DNA of 64,000 nt, from positions 166,700 to 230,699 of the forward strand of contig JAACJM010000132.1 in assembly GCA_013368315.1 (NCBI GenBank). Reading direction: 5' to 3'. This DNA is from Tetrapyrgos nigripes. Lineage: Eukaryota; Basidiomycota; Agaricomycetes; Agaricales; Campanellaceae. Shown in pieces: positions 1 to 10,076 of this stretch. Positions within the stretch are counted from its first letter, which is position 1, and every line of letters begins with the position of its first letter. The translations under genes and the position numbers were made by a program. The notes beneath the pieces are model-generated. The model was given only the letters and a program-made list of their open reading frames with translations, ran no database searches and was not told the DNA's origin.

Positions 1-2008
1 TGCAATGTCAGCATACAAGTTGAAGGACAGATGGAAAGACAAACACGCAGAGGCGTTCCTGACGTTAAAAGCAGCCCTGACGTCACAGCCAGTACTGAAA
101 GCTCCACAGTGGGACGGGTCAGACTTCATCGTCACGTCGGAAAGGTGCAAAGAAGGGTTCGTGGCAGTGCTAGCACAGAGGATGAAAGTAAAGAGGCAAG
201 ACGGCACAGTAACGGAGAAATGATTCCCCATTGCATTCGCGTTTAAACGCACATCAATGTCGGAATGCTGCTATAAACCATTCCTACTTGAATTCGCAGC
301 CCTCAAGTTCAGCTTGGACAAATTCTCAGATGTCATCTGGGGATTCCCGGTGGAGATCGAAATGGACTGTCAAGCTTTACGAGACGTCCTCAATAACAAG
401 GACCTCAACACTGCCCACACTTGATGGCGTGATGGTATCATGTCGTATTGCATTGCTGATGTAAGGCACATACCGGGAAGATTGAACATAGTAGCCGACG
501 GGTTGAGTAGGAAGTGGGAAGGGAAACCAAGAGAAGAAGGAGACGGAAGCGAGTGGACAGTCTCGGAAGACTGGGAAGTGAGCAAGGGGATAGTGAACGA
601 TGTGTGCCAAGTGCAAGAGCTGAGAAGCAAATATGAGGACATGAAGGAGAGGTTCAGGGAGGAACGAACGTTCGTGGAAGTAATTGAAGTGCTGGAAGGA
701 CTACAGTTAGTGGGGTCATATGAGAGGAGGCAGAGGGCTAGGCACCGGGCAGAAGGATACATGATAGACGATGAGAGCAGAAAGTTATGGAGAGTGGGAA
801 GTTCGAAGAGCATCAGGGCACAGACCAGGGTGGAATGCGTGTCGTGGAGAGAGGCGGTGACAATGGCAAAAGAAGAGCATGAATGAGGAGGACACTTCAG
901 GAGAGACTTGGTCAAGATTGCATTACTTGACAAAATCTGGTGCCCGGGACTCGATAAAGCAATTGTGGAAGGGATCAAAGGATGCGGACGATGCGCAAAT
1001 TTCGGAGCGTCTCACCTAAATTCTCTATTGGAACCAATAACACGACGACACCCATTAGAATTGCTGGCAGGGGATTATCTATCGATGTCGAAGGGAAAGG
1101 GAGGCTGGAACCAGCTGGGAGTGTACATAGACGGGTTCTCGCAACACGTCTGGGTATACAAGTTTAAGAAGAAGGGCTCGGCAAAGACGACATTGGAAAG
1201 CTTGGGAGAGATCTGCCGACTATACACGAAGCCTGACACGTTCATGTCAGATAACGGGTCGCACTTCAAAAACCAAGAGGTAGCAGAATTCTGCGCAAAA
1301 CACAGTATCAAACAAAGGTTCACCCCAGCGTACTCTGCATGGGTTAATGGTCTAGTAGAGGGTACTAACAAACTCCTCCTACACGTTCTGAAGCACCTAG
1401 CAGCCCCAGACCTCAACGAAAACTCCAAGCAGTTCAAAAACATGTCCTGGGAATCACTACCAGAACGTTGGCCGGAATACCTGAACGAAGCCGTCGAAAT
1501 ACTCAACAACAGAACACTACCAGCTTTAAGCTACTCCCTGAAGGAACTACTACTTGGCATTGCCATAAATACACCAACCACCCCCTTCGAAATAGCAATG
1601 ACAGCGGTAACCACAAACGACGTTACAATCAACGCAGCTTATGTCGAACAACAACAGGCTGATGGGTATGAAAACACAGTATGCCATGCAATCAAAAGGA
1701 AGTTGATATTTGACAGGATGGTAAAAAAGCAGACGAAAAAAGAAGTGGTGTTCAAAGTAGGAGACATGGTACAAATCAAAAGAGGGGACCTATTCAACAC
1801 ATTCAAGACCGAACGTCAACTGGCACTGATGTGGTCAAAACCACACAGGGTAGTGGGAAGGAACGTGAACTCATATAGAGTGGAGACAATGAGCGAAGAA
1901 AAAGTCAAAGGAGAGATACATGTCAGGAGACTAAGACTGTATGTAAAAGTGGTGGACGAAGAGGAAGATCTAGAGAGTAGAGGACAAAGGAACTATGGCA
2001 GGCGATGA
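1..2008 (+). pseudogene. Ty3/gypsy pol fragment: RNase H and integrase, three in-frame stops
   Basis: One continuous reading frame runs from the window edge to the stop at 2006-2008, interrupted by TGA at 221-223, 422-424 and 884-886. Order of domains: RNase H (about 20-520, ending in the typical IPGRLNIVADGLSR stretch), integrase zinc finger (about 870-1000, HE..GGHF then CGRC), integrase core with Asp in AGDYLS, Asp in SDNGSHF and Glu in LVEGTNK (about 1070, 1250, 1350), and a C-terminal barrel-like region to about 1960. The element would copy its RNA into DNA and integrate it. Each TGA keeps the frame on both sides, and the second lies where related elements have Arg before WRDG, so loss by CGA-to-TGA change fits. 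RT, protease and gag lie outside the window. No LTR was recognised downstream. Confidence 0.85.
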
Positions 2009-2428
2009 GGACGTCGCCATTGTTTTTGGTGGGGGCACATGGAGTAGAGCATTCTGTGAGGTCTAAGCGATGTTTGTACATGTTTGGTAGTAGCTTTAGG
2101 GTGGCCAGGCCTTGTAGCGGCAGTCAACAAGAAATCATCATCATAGTGATCCTCACATCTAGCATCTTCACCAGTCATCCCAAGTAATGTATGAAAATAA
2201 TTCAGGTATCATTGGATTCAGATTGTTCATAGGTGTTTCATTCCCTGTCCAAAAGATCATCTCACAATATCCCTCCCTTTTCTGGCAGTACTGAGCCGTT
2301 AAAGCCACTTCATGACTTTGTAAACTCTCAATGTTACGCCTACACCATCAACGGAGAGCGCAATCGGGACAAAATCCGAAATAATGGAAATTAAGGTAGA
2401 GAGTGTGTGAACATGTGTGAAGGGGTAG
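2009..2428. other. No gene seen; 3' flank of the pol fragment
   Basis: 420 bp after the pol stop contain only short frames. It may include the remaining 3' untranslated part or LTR of the element at 1-2008, but no matching second copy exists in the window, so this cannot be shown. The last bases (ggtag, 2424-2428) are the left target duplication of the next element. Confidence 0.5.
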
Positions 2429-2581
2429 TGTAATAGTCAACTCCTCCTCTTCTCACTCTCCTTACTCAGATACTCCACTATCCTCTGTGCACTAGACACT
2501 CCTACACTCCTTAGTCTTTCCCTGTTTCTCTGCCTGTTTAACTTCTCCTTTATTGTCATAGTATAAGTACTTGTACATTTC
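2429..2581 (+). repeat. 5' LTR of gypsy copy A, 3' end deleted
   Basis: 153 bp matching the 3' LTR from TGTAATAGTC to the TACATTTC stretch; the remaining part of the LTR, present at 6855-6944, is missing and sequence jumps directly into gag. Confidence 0.85.
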
Positions 2582-2585
2582 ATAG

Positions 2586-3584
2586 CAAACTTCAGCCACA
2601 TCATCCACACAGCCACCTGTCAATCAACCTTCTTCTTCTTCCACGTCGAATTCTACAGCGACTGCATCGGATCCATCTTCCTCCACATCTACCACCACGA
2701 CCACTACTATCTTGACTCTTAAACCGCCTTCTTTCACTCAACCGGAAAAGTTCAAGGGCAAATTGTTGGATGTCGAGTATTTCATTAGAGAGGTGACAGA
2801 TGCTATTGAGTTGTTGGGTCCTTCGCTTCCGACAGAGAGGTCGAAATGTCTATGGATGACAACGTTGTTGGGTGATGGGTCTCCTAAAAAATGGTATTTT
2901 TCAGTTTCAACTGGAGAGCCTACACTACTTAATTCTTTTTCGGCATTCGTTGAGCGTTTCAAAGACCATTTCGGTGACAGCAACCTGGAGTACAACGCTG
3001 AGCTCAAACTCAAAAAGCTCAAGCAAACCGGTTCAGCTGCCGCTTACGCATCTCGCTTTTTGGAACTTGTCGTTCACGTTGATTGGAGCGAAAGTACCAA
3101 GATTAACCAGTTCTACACTAATTTCAAAACTGCCACCAAAGATCAAATCAGTCAAACCAAACGCGACGACCATCCGAAGACCTTCCTTGACTTCAAAAAA
3201 TGGGTCATCGACATCGACAACCGAGTGCACGAACGTGAAGAAGAACGAAAAGAAGAAACTTCCAAATCTTCTTCTCCTCCCTCCTCCTCTAAAAACAACA
3301 AACCTTCGAATTCTCCCACTACTTCCTCTACCTCGCACAACTCTTTGTCAAGCTCTAGCCTTCCTCCTGGTGAGCCTATGCAAGTAGATGCCACCAAGAC
3401 AGGTAAACCGCATCCAAAGCTTACGGATGAAGAAAAGAAACGTAGGAAGGATCTAGGTTTATGTGGGTACTGCGGAAAATGCGGTAAGGATATCAACACT
3501 TGTCTGAACCGTCCGTTGTGGGTTGTTAAACGCATGGAGGCTGTCAAAGCTGCCAAAGCTTCTTCCCCTTCAGGAAAAGCTTAA
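2586..3584 (+). pseudogene. gag: Gag (capsid/nucleocapsid) of gypsy copy A, N-terminus deleted
   Basis: Structural protein of the retrotransposon particle. The frame is open from the deletion junction with no ATG start; a Ser/Thr-rich linker is followed by the retrotransposon capsid domain (about 2745-3230, including KWYFSVST and a KLKKLKQTG stretch nearly identical to the second copy), a Lys/Glu and Ser-rich linker, and a Cys cluster CGYCGKCGKDINTC near 3465-3510. That cluster resembles a CCHC knuckle but lacks the usual His. It ends at TAA 3582-3584, after which pol continues in the -1 frame. The first about 130 residues seen in the other copy are absent. Confidence 0.85.
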
Positions 3585-5814
3585 CCAGTAACTCTACTCG
3601 TACTCCAGAGTTGCCGGTTGGTGCAGAAGTACACCATCGCTCTCCCTCGCAATTGGGACCAGCGACCAAGTTCGAAAGAACTACGGACAGCTCATGGTGT
3701 CCTATCACTACATATGCTCCTACTTTTATATTTTCTACTTCTGCTTTCTCTTCAAATCATTTCATTATTGCAGTTTGTCTTCATTTTCCTGATCGTGAAC
3801 CCATTCGCACTCATGCTTTAGTCGATTTGGGTGCCACTGTTTCTTGTATCTCTGATTCTTTTTCTTCTTGGCACTCTCTTCCCCGACGTCTCAAGGACGT
3901 TCCTATACCTATCATGGCGGTTGATAACTGTCCTATCGCTTCCGGTCTCATCACCAGGAAGTTATTTCTGGGATTCGGGTTGGATCTCACAACGAGGTTC
4001 TTCCTTTTGCAGTTGTTTCAGTCTCTTTTCCAGTTATTCTTGGTCTTGATTGGCTTCATCGCCATAACCCCGATATTGATTGGCATTTGAATTCTCTTTC
4101 CTTAAATTGCTGTAATTTGACCCCAGTTTCTCCTTCAAAAGTCTATGCGAAAGGCTTTGGTCTCTCACATGGCCAGACTATCAACACTACCAGCATCGGA
4201 CTAGGCTTTGGTCTACTCTCTTCGCTCATTCTCTCTCCTCTTCGTGCCTCTATTTCTCCTTCTGTTACTCCTTCTGTTTCTACTTTAGATTGTACTACCA
4301 TTTCGGATTTGGATTCTACTTCTATTTCGAAATCTTCTCCTTCTTACTCTTTTCTTTCCACGTTTGTACACCATAACGGCTTCGGAAATTCTACTTCTAT
4401 TAAATACACTACTCCAACGCAAGCGTCGTTTAGCATTCCCAACAACCCAGATGTCAAGATACTAAATTCACGTTGTTTCTTTCAACAATCCAAGGGTTAC
4501 CGAGTTGCGTATCTGCGATTCTTCGACTCTTCATCCCCTCACTTCATCAATTCCTTCACTCCTCCTACTGTCCCCGAATCTACACCTCCCCATCCTGAAC
4601 CTCCTCCCCCTCCTATTGGCCACAATCCTCTCACCAACCCAGACAAAGACTTCTCATCATACGTGCCGCCGCACTACCGTTCCTATCTCGACTCCGTATT
4701 CAAAGTTTCCAATTTTGATCATCTTCCAGAACACCGTCCTAACGACATCGAAATCGAACTCGAGGAAGGAAAGATACCACCATTTGCACACATGTATCGT
4801 CTCACTGAGCAGGAAAGGCAGGCAACTGCCGAGTACGTTCACAACAACTTACATCTTGGTCATATCCGCTCATCATCTTCCCCTGCCGGTGCCCCCATCC
4901 TGTTCATTCGGAAAAAGACTGGAGAAATCCGTCTTTGTGTCGACTACTGTGGGCTAAACGCCATCACAAAGAAAAACCGATATCCATTACCACTGGTTGA
5001 TGATCTCATTGACCGTGTGCGTGGCTGTACTGTCTTCTCCATCATCGATCTCAAATCTGCCTACGCTCATCTTTGTGTTCGCGAAGGTGATGAATGGAAA
5101 ACAGCTTTTCGCACTCATCTCGGTTTATTCGAACATCTCATAGTTCCCTACGGTCTCTCGAACGTTCCTGCTGCCTGGCAATCATTCATACAGGAGGTTC
5201 TCTCTGATTTCATCGACGTCTGCTGTGTCATCTATCTCGACGATATTCTGGTGTTCCCAACGTACCTTTCTTGACTCTACCCCGTGTTCCACGTCTCGCT
5301 TCTTGAACCTTATCATGACCCGTCCGAATTCCATCTTCCATCAGACCCTGTACCCATCACTCTTCCTGACGACTCTCCCATAATTCATTCCATTCACGAC
5401 GTTCGCAAGATCAGTCAACGCTACGACTATCTCTGTCGATTCAAGGACGCCTCAGAAGACGACGACACATGGATGCCTCTCACCGACATCTCCTCACAGT
5501 ACAACCACCTCATCGAAAGGTTCCATCGCACTCATTCACGCGCACCACGACCTCACGATTTCACTATCACAAAATCATTTAACACCGAACACATCATTAA
5601 CGACTCTACGACTTCAGACGACTCCTCCTCTTCTTCCACCTCAGCTGGTCCCTCCATTCCTTCCAATCCTATTCCTCACTTCGTTCCACGCCCACCTACC
5701 CCAGTCAACAAAACCATCAGTCCCAAAACGAAATACACTCCGCCCGTTCACGCTGTCACTCGCTCGGGTAGAAAGATTACTCCACCGGAGAAATTAGATC
5801 CTATCATTAAGTAG
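3575..5814 (+). pseudogene. pol: Pol of gypsy copy A: protease, RT start, C-terminal domain; broken
   Basis: Follows gag in the -1 frame; the frame is open through the gag stop. Protease lies near 3810-3850 with DLGAT where DSGAT is expected, so the catalytic motif is altered. A 1-base deletion near 3955 shifts the frame (compare the second copy), after which the frame continues at 4087 through a Pro-rich linker and the RT palm with the box YLDDILVF (about 5230-5256). There the 1.95-kb deletion joins RT to the tail; TGA at 5272-5274 follows. The tail (to 5814) has the PVFHVSLLEPYH motif and a chromodomain-like block ending TWMPLTDI. Non-functional. Confidence 0.85.
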
Positions 5815-5953
5815 TTTTTCTTTTCCCGGTAGTGGCAACTTTTCCTGCGACTTCGGTTTTTCCCACTGGGTTTTCCGGGCCAGGTTTTTAATGTCTCCCT
5901 ACTGCGGCCCTTAATAGTATTTAGTTACAATTTTTTCTCATTGATCTTTAGCT

Positions 5954-5967
5954 AAAAGAGGGGATAA
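5954..5967 (+). promoter_or_regulatory. Polypurine tract of gypsy copy A
   Basis: AAAAGAGGGGATAA immediately before the 3' LTR; the same AAAGAGGGGATAA stands before the 3' LTR of the element at 20-31 kb. It would prime plus-strand DNA synthesis. Confidence 0.7.
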
Positions 5968-6944
5968 TGTAATAGTCAACTCCTCCTCTTCTCACTCTCC
6001 TTACTCAGATACTCCACTATCCTCTGTGCACTAGACACTCCAAGGGTGGTCAGAAATTTTATTTTCTTACACAACGTCGAAAAAAATTTTAAGGACCCCT
6101 CTGGGTCAACCGACCATCACCTCCTACCATATATAGTAATTACTAACCATATTTGGATTTTACCTAAGCCAACGCTGTAGGTATCCAAACAGGGTATTTG
6201 TCTTTTTGGTCGCTTTCTTTGTTCTGCGAGTTTTTTTGCACTTGTCGCTATTGATATGTACTTGAGACAGGAAGCCAATCCCAGCGTTCCCAAGACTGAC
6301 ATTGTCGTCGCATTTGGGACATCTGGCTCGCCTATTGACTATAGGAATCTGTATCCAGTCGTTGTCAATGCCATCCCAGGTACAGCCAACTAGAATACTT
6401 TGCTCACTTGTGTAAGGTCTGGTAGCTCTTCATCAGAGTCTATCATCCTTTGCTGCTGTAGGGAAGCTCGAGGTTGCTCAAAGTCGCTCGATGCGCAGCC
6501 GGCGCGCAAAAAAAAATCTGACCAATAGGAATGAAGCACTGCATCATTTTGGTGCGTCGGTCCTACATTGATCCTACGACTGCACCTCTACTTGTCTTAT
6601 ATGTTGCTTTTATCACTTTCTCACATCTTGATACTCTCAAATACTGAAGTATGTACATTCTGGGTTGGTTTTACTGAAAAAAATCTTTGTGGTCCAAAAT
6701 TTTTTAGTGGCCTTCGTGAGTCGACCGACCACCGTCGGAGTGTGCCGGTCCGCAATTCCGGACACCCCTTGAGACACTCCTACACTCCTTAGTCTTTCCC
6801 TGTTTCTCTCCCTGTTTAACTTCTCCTTTATTGTCATAGTATAAGTACTTGTACATTTCGTAATAGTTAGGCAGTCTAATCAACTATTATTTCTCTTCTA
6901 AGTTGTCCATCTAAGTCTTACTAGGGTTGGCCAGCACCCTTACA
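5968..6944 (+). repeat. 3' LTR of gypsy copy A, split by a MITE
   Basis: LTR parts 5968-6040 and 6780-6944 flank the insertion at 6041-6771; one 8-bp duplication is extra. Without the insertion the LTR is about 238 bp and matches the 5' LTR over the retained 153 bp. Confidence 0.85.
6041..6771. mobile_element. hAT-type MITE, 731 bp
   Basis: Terminal inverted repeats begin CAAGGGTGGTCAGAAATT and, read from the other end, CAAGGGGTGTCCGGAATT (14 of 18 match). It is flanked by an exact 8-bp duplication, agacactc, at 6033-6040 and 6772-6779, and sits in LTR sequence that is uninterrupted in the 5' LTR. An 8-bp duplication with CA..TG-type ends is the hAT signature. No coding frame resembles a transposase, so it is non-autonomous. 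Confidence 0.88.
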
Positions 6945-7459
6945 AGTAGTATATAATTAAGGGTACGCATACGAGTGCAGGGAAGGAGAGGGAGGGACTG
7001 GGGAATGGCTTGGACAGAGTTGGAAGGTTAAGGTATGGGTACAGGTAGATGGGTATACGCACAGGCTACGGCTCAATTGCCAACGTTCTGTACTTGTACC
7101 TGCCAGTCGCCAACAAGCGCCGGTTCACAGGCACATCGCCAACACATCGCCCCTCCGCTATCCTTCTCAACTTCCTCCCCCTCCCCATCAAACACCACCC
7201 TATGTTCCTCCGCTCTCGGACCACTTGTATAACCCACCAGCGTTACCCTTCCGTCTACTTTCACTACTGCGGGCGTGGTCGTTGAGTGTGAGTCGTGACC
7301 ATGACATCACACTAGGACGCGTCTTTTTGAACCAATTCACTCAAGCCTCACTCCTCCTGGTTCCACCGTATCAACCTTCCCTCCTCTCACTCTTCAATCA
7401 GGTTATCCAATCCTTCTCGGCACCTTTTACTCTTCTTCCCTTACCACATTCCGTTCCTT
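6945..7459. other. No gene recognised
   Basis: Contains pyrimidine-rich sequence and short frames without recognisable domains. Could hold promoter or 5' exons for the exon-like copies that follow, but nothing in it can be supported. Confidence 0.4.
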
Positions 7460-9130
7460 TCTCACTTCCAACAAAACACCGCCGTCATCCAAACTCTCCG
7501 CTCCTACCACGTCCACTTGACGACCATTCACCACCATGTACGGTTCCGATACCCTCAGAAGCCCAAAACATGGTCTAACACGAGTGGCCGCTGCCTCGTC
7601 ACCAACACCTCTCCACCAAGGCATACAAACCTGAGCGACTTCTATGCTAAACAGGACAAGACTGCGTACGTTTCCAAGGTTCAAGACTCAAGAGTGCCAG
7701 GAATGTGCTGGAGAAGACCGTCTGGCGATGGGCTGGCTCGTTTGGATTGTTCATAGGATTTGCGGTGGTAGTGGTATTCCTATCTGGTGCGTACGTTACT
7801 CTTTCCACAGCTACACTGGCTTACGCTGGAGGTATTGTAGGCGCCGGTATCTGTCCTCCCTTCTCGTTTTGGCGACATCAGTTAAACTTCAAAGTCCTCA
7901 GCCCCAATCCCCGTTCCTCGTCAACTCAACCATTAGAGATACTCTTAGCCCGTTTACCATGATCATACACGACGCAAAAGAGCATTCTAACACCCCCCAG
8001 CCTAGTCTCCAGGCCCATTTTAGAACATACGGACGTCGCCGGTTCATCAAACTCCAAAACCCAAGGCGTACGGCGTACGACATAGAGCGATTTCTAAGCC
8101 TAATTGGACGCTTCTGGATTCTCTACTGGAGTTTCCTGGGCTTAGGACTGCGTTGGTGGACAGTGCTTGGCGATGGGATGGATGTATGGTACGCTCTCTT
8201 CTTAGTGTACCTCCGGGGTTTTCTCGTGGGCTTTGTAGAGGAGGTATTCTTTCTCGGTGCGTATGATGCTTCCTCTACATGCTGCTCTCACTGACCCTGA
8301 AGTAATGTAGCTGTCATCTCTCTTTTTCTTCGTCTCCATCCACGTCAACCTCACGAACTTTCAACTTCTTCCTAACCAATATCACCTCGTCAGTACGCAG
8401 CCGTTTGGGACGCTCCTGGTCTCCTTCACAACGTCATCTACGGTCAAGAATACGATTCTGATGCCGACATGCGAAAACCCAGTCTAGGACGTGTGGGAGC
8501 TACATACGAAGCACGGCGGCTTCTAGGCGAAATGGGACGATTCTGGATACGTCACCGAGGTTTTGTGGTGCTGGAAATGCCTGGGTGGACACGGGTTGGC
8601 AATAGAATGGTTCGTTATGGTGGCATGGCTTTTCCAGAATCTTTGCTTGTGTCTGTGGTAGCAGTATTGCGGTCTAATATCTATGATAGAATCTTCAGAA
8701 GCTACGCTCACCAATACTGGAGTCTTGTAGGCATCAGTCTTCTCTCATTTCGTTGAAACGACATCGAGTGCCCTCAACTCTTCACTGGACAATGCCTCTC
8801 GTGCCTGTCACGTACGCTGCAGTTTTGCACGGTCTTGGTCTGTTTCGCTGGATAATACTTGACTGCCATTTCGATTACGGCGTTCTCAGAGTTCCCCCAA
8901 ACTCGGTCTGGGAAGCATGAAAGCTGCCAACTCACCCAAACCTCAAATGTAAGACATACCCTGCAATGTTGTTTTGGGACGGATTGGGACGGTACGCTCT
9001 TGGCGGATCACAACTCTGAGATGTCTTGTTCCACTGTTCTCGCTCTTCCGATTCAACGGTAAGTTTGTCCTTGCACTGTGCTGCAAAACTTCTCAACTTC
9101 TCAAGTCAAACTTCTCCCGTTAATAGATCA
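7460..9130 (+). pseudogene. Diverged tandem copies of an exon-intron unit, unknown family
   Basis: Three, perhaps four, related segments each end in a similar exon followed by a short intron-like stretch: 7797-7840, 8257-8310 and 8672-8730, with a less certain fourth at 9059-9126. The exon ends share a stretch of the type GGTGGACAGTGCTTGGCGATGGGATGG (about 8156-8182) and its counterparts at about 7707-7733 and 8585-8611. The second and third match at about 20 of 27 positions. After the introns at 7840 and 8730 both copies read GC..C.GT..TCT...C then a CGACATC. Translations around the junctions are hydrophobic. No single frame spans a complete protein. I do not recognise the family; this may be decayed copies of a membrane-protein gene. 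Confidence 0.4.
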
Positions 9131-9922
9131 TGCGCTGTAACTCGTATATGTAGCTCATTCATTCGGTCCCCGTTTCAGTACCTCATGGGAGACTTCACTG
9201 TCGTATGTCAAATATGGCTGCAATGGGATGATCAGACTTTATCACTGGCGCTGCAAGTCAGCTGCAGACGTATAAGACTTTACCCGTGCGAGGCGTCAAG
9301 CAAGGATCATGCCAGGGGACGTGCCGAGGAGTTCATCATTCTATGCCATTACAGGGACAAAACTGTCGCCGTCGAATACACCGGTGATTATAACGAGTGA
9401 TCTGGGGTTTGTCTTTCTTCTCTGACACTCGCTCGAATACGATACGCTGGCCTTTTTGACCCGTGTCACTCAAGGTACCGTGAATAAACCTATTAATGGC
9501 ATCCTTCGTTAGCTGTTGTAGCTATCGGGATAAGCGAAGGTGAGTGATTTTTAGTTCTCACTCCATACGACAAATTCGCTGCTGAAATGCTCTCAAACCT
9601 CTTCGTATATCCAGCTCTCTCCAGGGCCCCCCTCAATGGAACCCAGGTATATCCAACCACGGTCACTGGGCCCAAGCTTCTCATCGAGAAGGATCATACA
9701 GCATACATTGAATTCGCCGTTTGTTCGGATGATGTACATTTACGCCCCATGTATATCCTCTGTGATTAGCGCTATGTACACAGCACTTGTTCTCATACCT
9801 GTCATTGGTGGTGTAGCCCTTATACATATATAAGAACCTCAATGATTCGACATGCTGTCTGCAGGACCTCAGGACCCCCCCTCGTCCCGAAGCGTCCATT
9901 CGAATCCCAGCCTAAGGAAAAC
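9131..9922. other. No gene recognised; upstream of the membrane-protein gene
   Basis: Short frames only. The last about 100 bp are probably transcribed, because a good intron begins at 9923. Confidence 0.4.
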
Positions 9923-10065
9923 GTGCGTTTACTACTATTTCTTGATGTCTTCCACTAACTTCGTTACTAACTTCAGTTTTTGAGCAGATAACTACGCAAA
10001 GAAATCGGTGAGTAAATCCTCGATGATGCTTCAAAACCTTCCTTTTAATCTGACTATTGATACAG
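9923..10065 (+). promoter_or_regulatory. 5'-UTR introns of the membrane-protein gene
   Basis: Two introns can be read: 9923-9976 (GTGCGT donor, TTACTAAC branch-like sequence, CTTCAG acceptor) and 10008-10065 (GTGAGT donor, CTGAC branch, ATACAG acceptor). All upstream frames meet stops in the 31-nt exon between them, so both lie in the untranslated leader. The second intron includes the apparent GTG and ATG codons at 10008 and 10023, which rules these out as starts. Confidence 0.65.
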
Positions 10066-10076
10066 ACACGTCAGAC

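Larger units (their letters stand above)
2429..6944 (+). mobile_element. Ty3/gypsy LTR retrotransposon, deletion derivative (copy A)
   Basis: Begins TGTAATAGTC and ends CCCTTACA. Flanks are ggtag (2424-2428) and agtag (6945-6949), a 5-bp target duplication with one mismatch. Compared with the related full-length element at 20004-31034, two blocks are missing: the end of the 5' LTR, leader and gag N-terminus (junction about 2581), and about 1.95 kb of pol from just after the RT catalytic box to the region before the C-terminal domain (junction about 5257), removing RT thumb, RNase H and integrase. It cannot be autonomous. A hAT-type MITE sits in its 3' LTR. Related to, but clearly diverged from, the 20-31 kb element (LTR about 238 bp without the MITE versus 257 bp). 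Confidence 0.88.

Noticed and set aside
1..2008. TGA read as Trp (alternative genetic code) or selenocysteine
   Set aside because: The best-aligned TGA positions are where families have Arg, not Trp or Cys, TAA/TAG stops also occur, and the host-like gene uses TGA as terminator.
2009..2428. LTR of the first gypsy fragment
   Set aside because: No second copy within the window and no TG..CA boundary that can be paired.
10008..10076. Start of the membrane protein at GTG 10008 or ATG 10023
   Set aside because: The segment is a clean intron (GTGAGT ... CTGAC ... ACAG), so the first usable start is ATG 10077.
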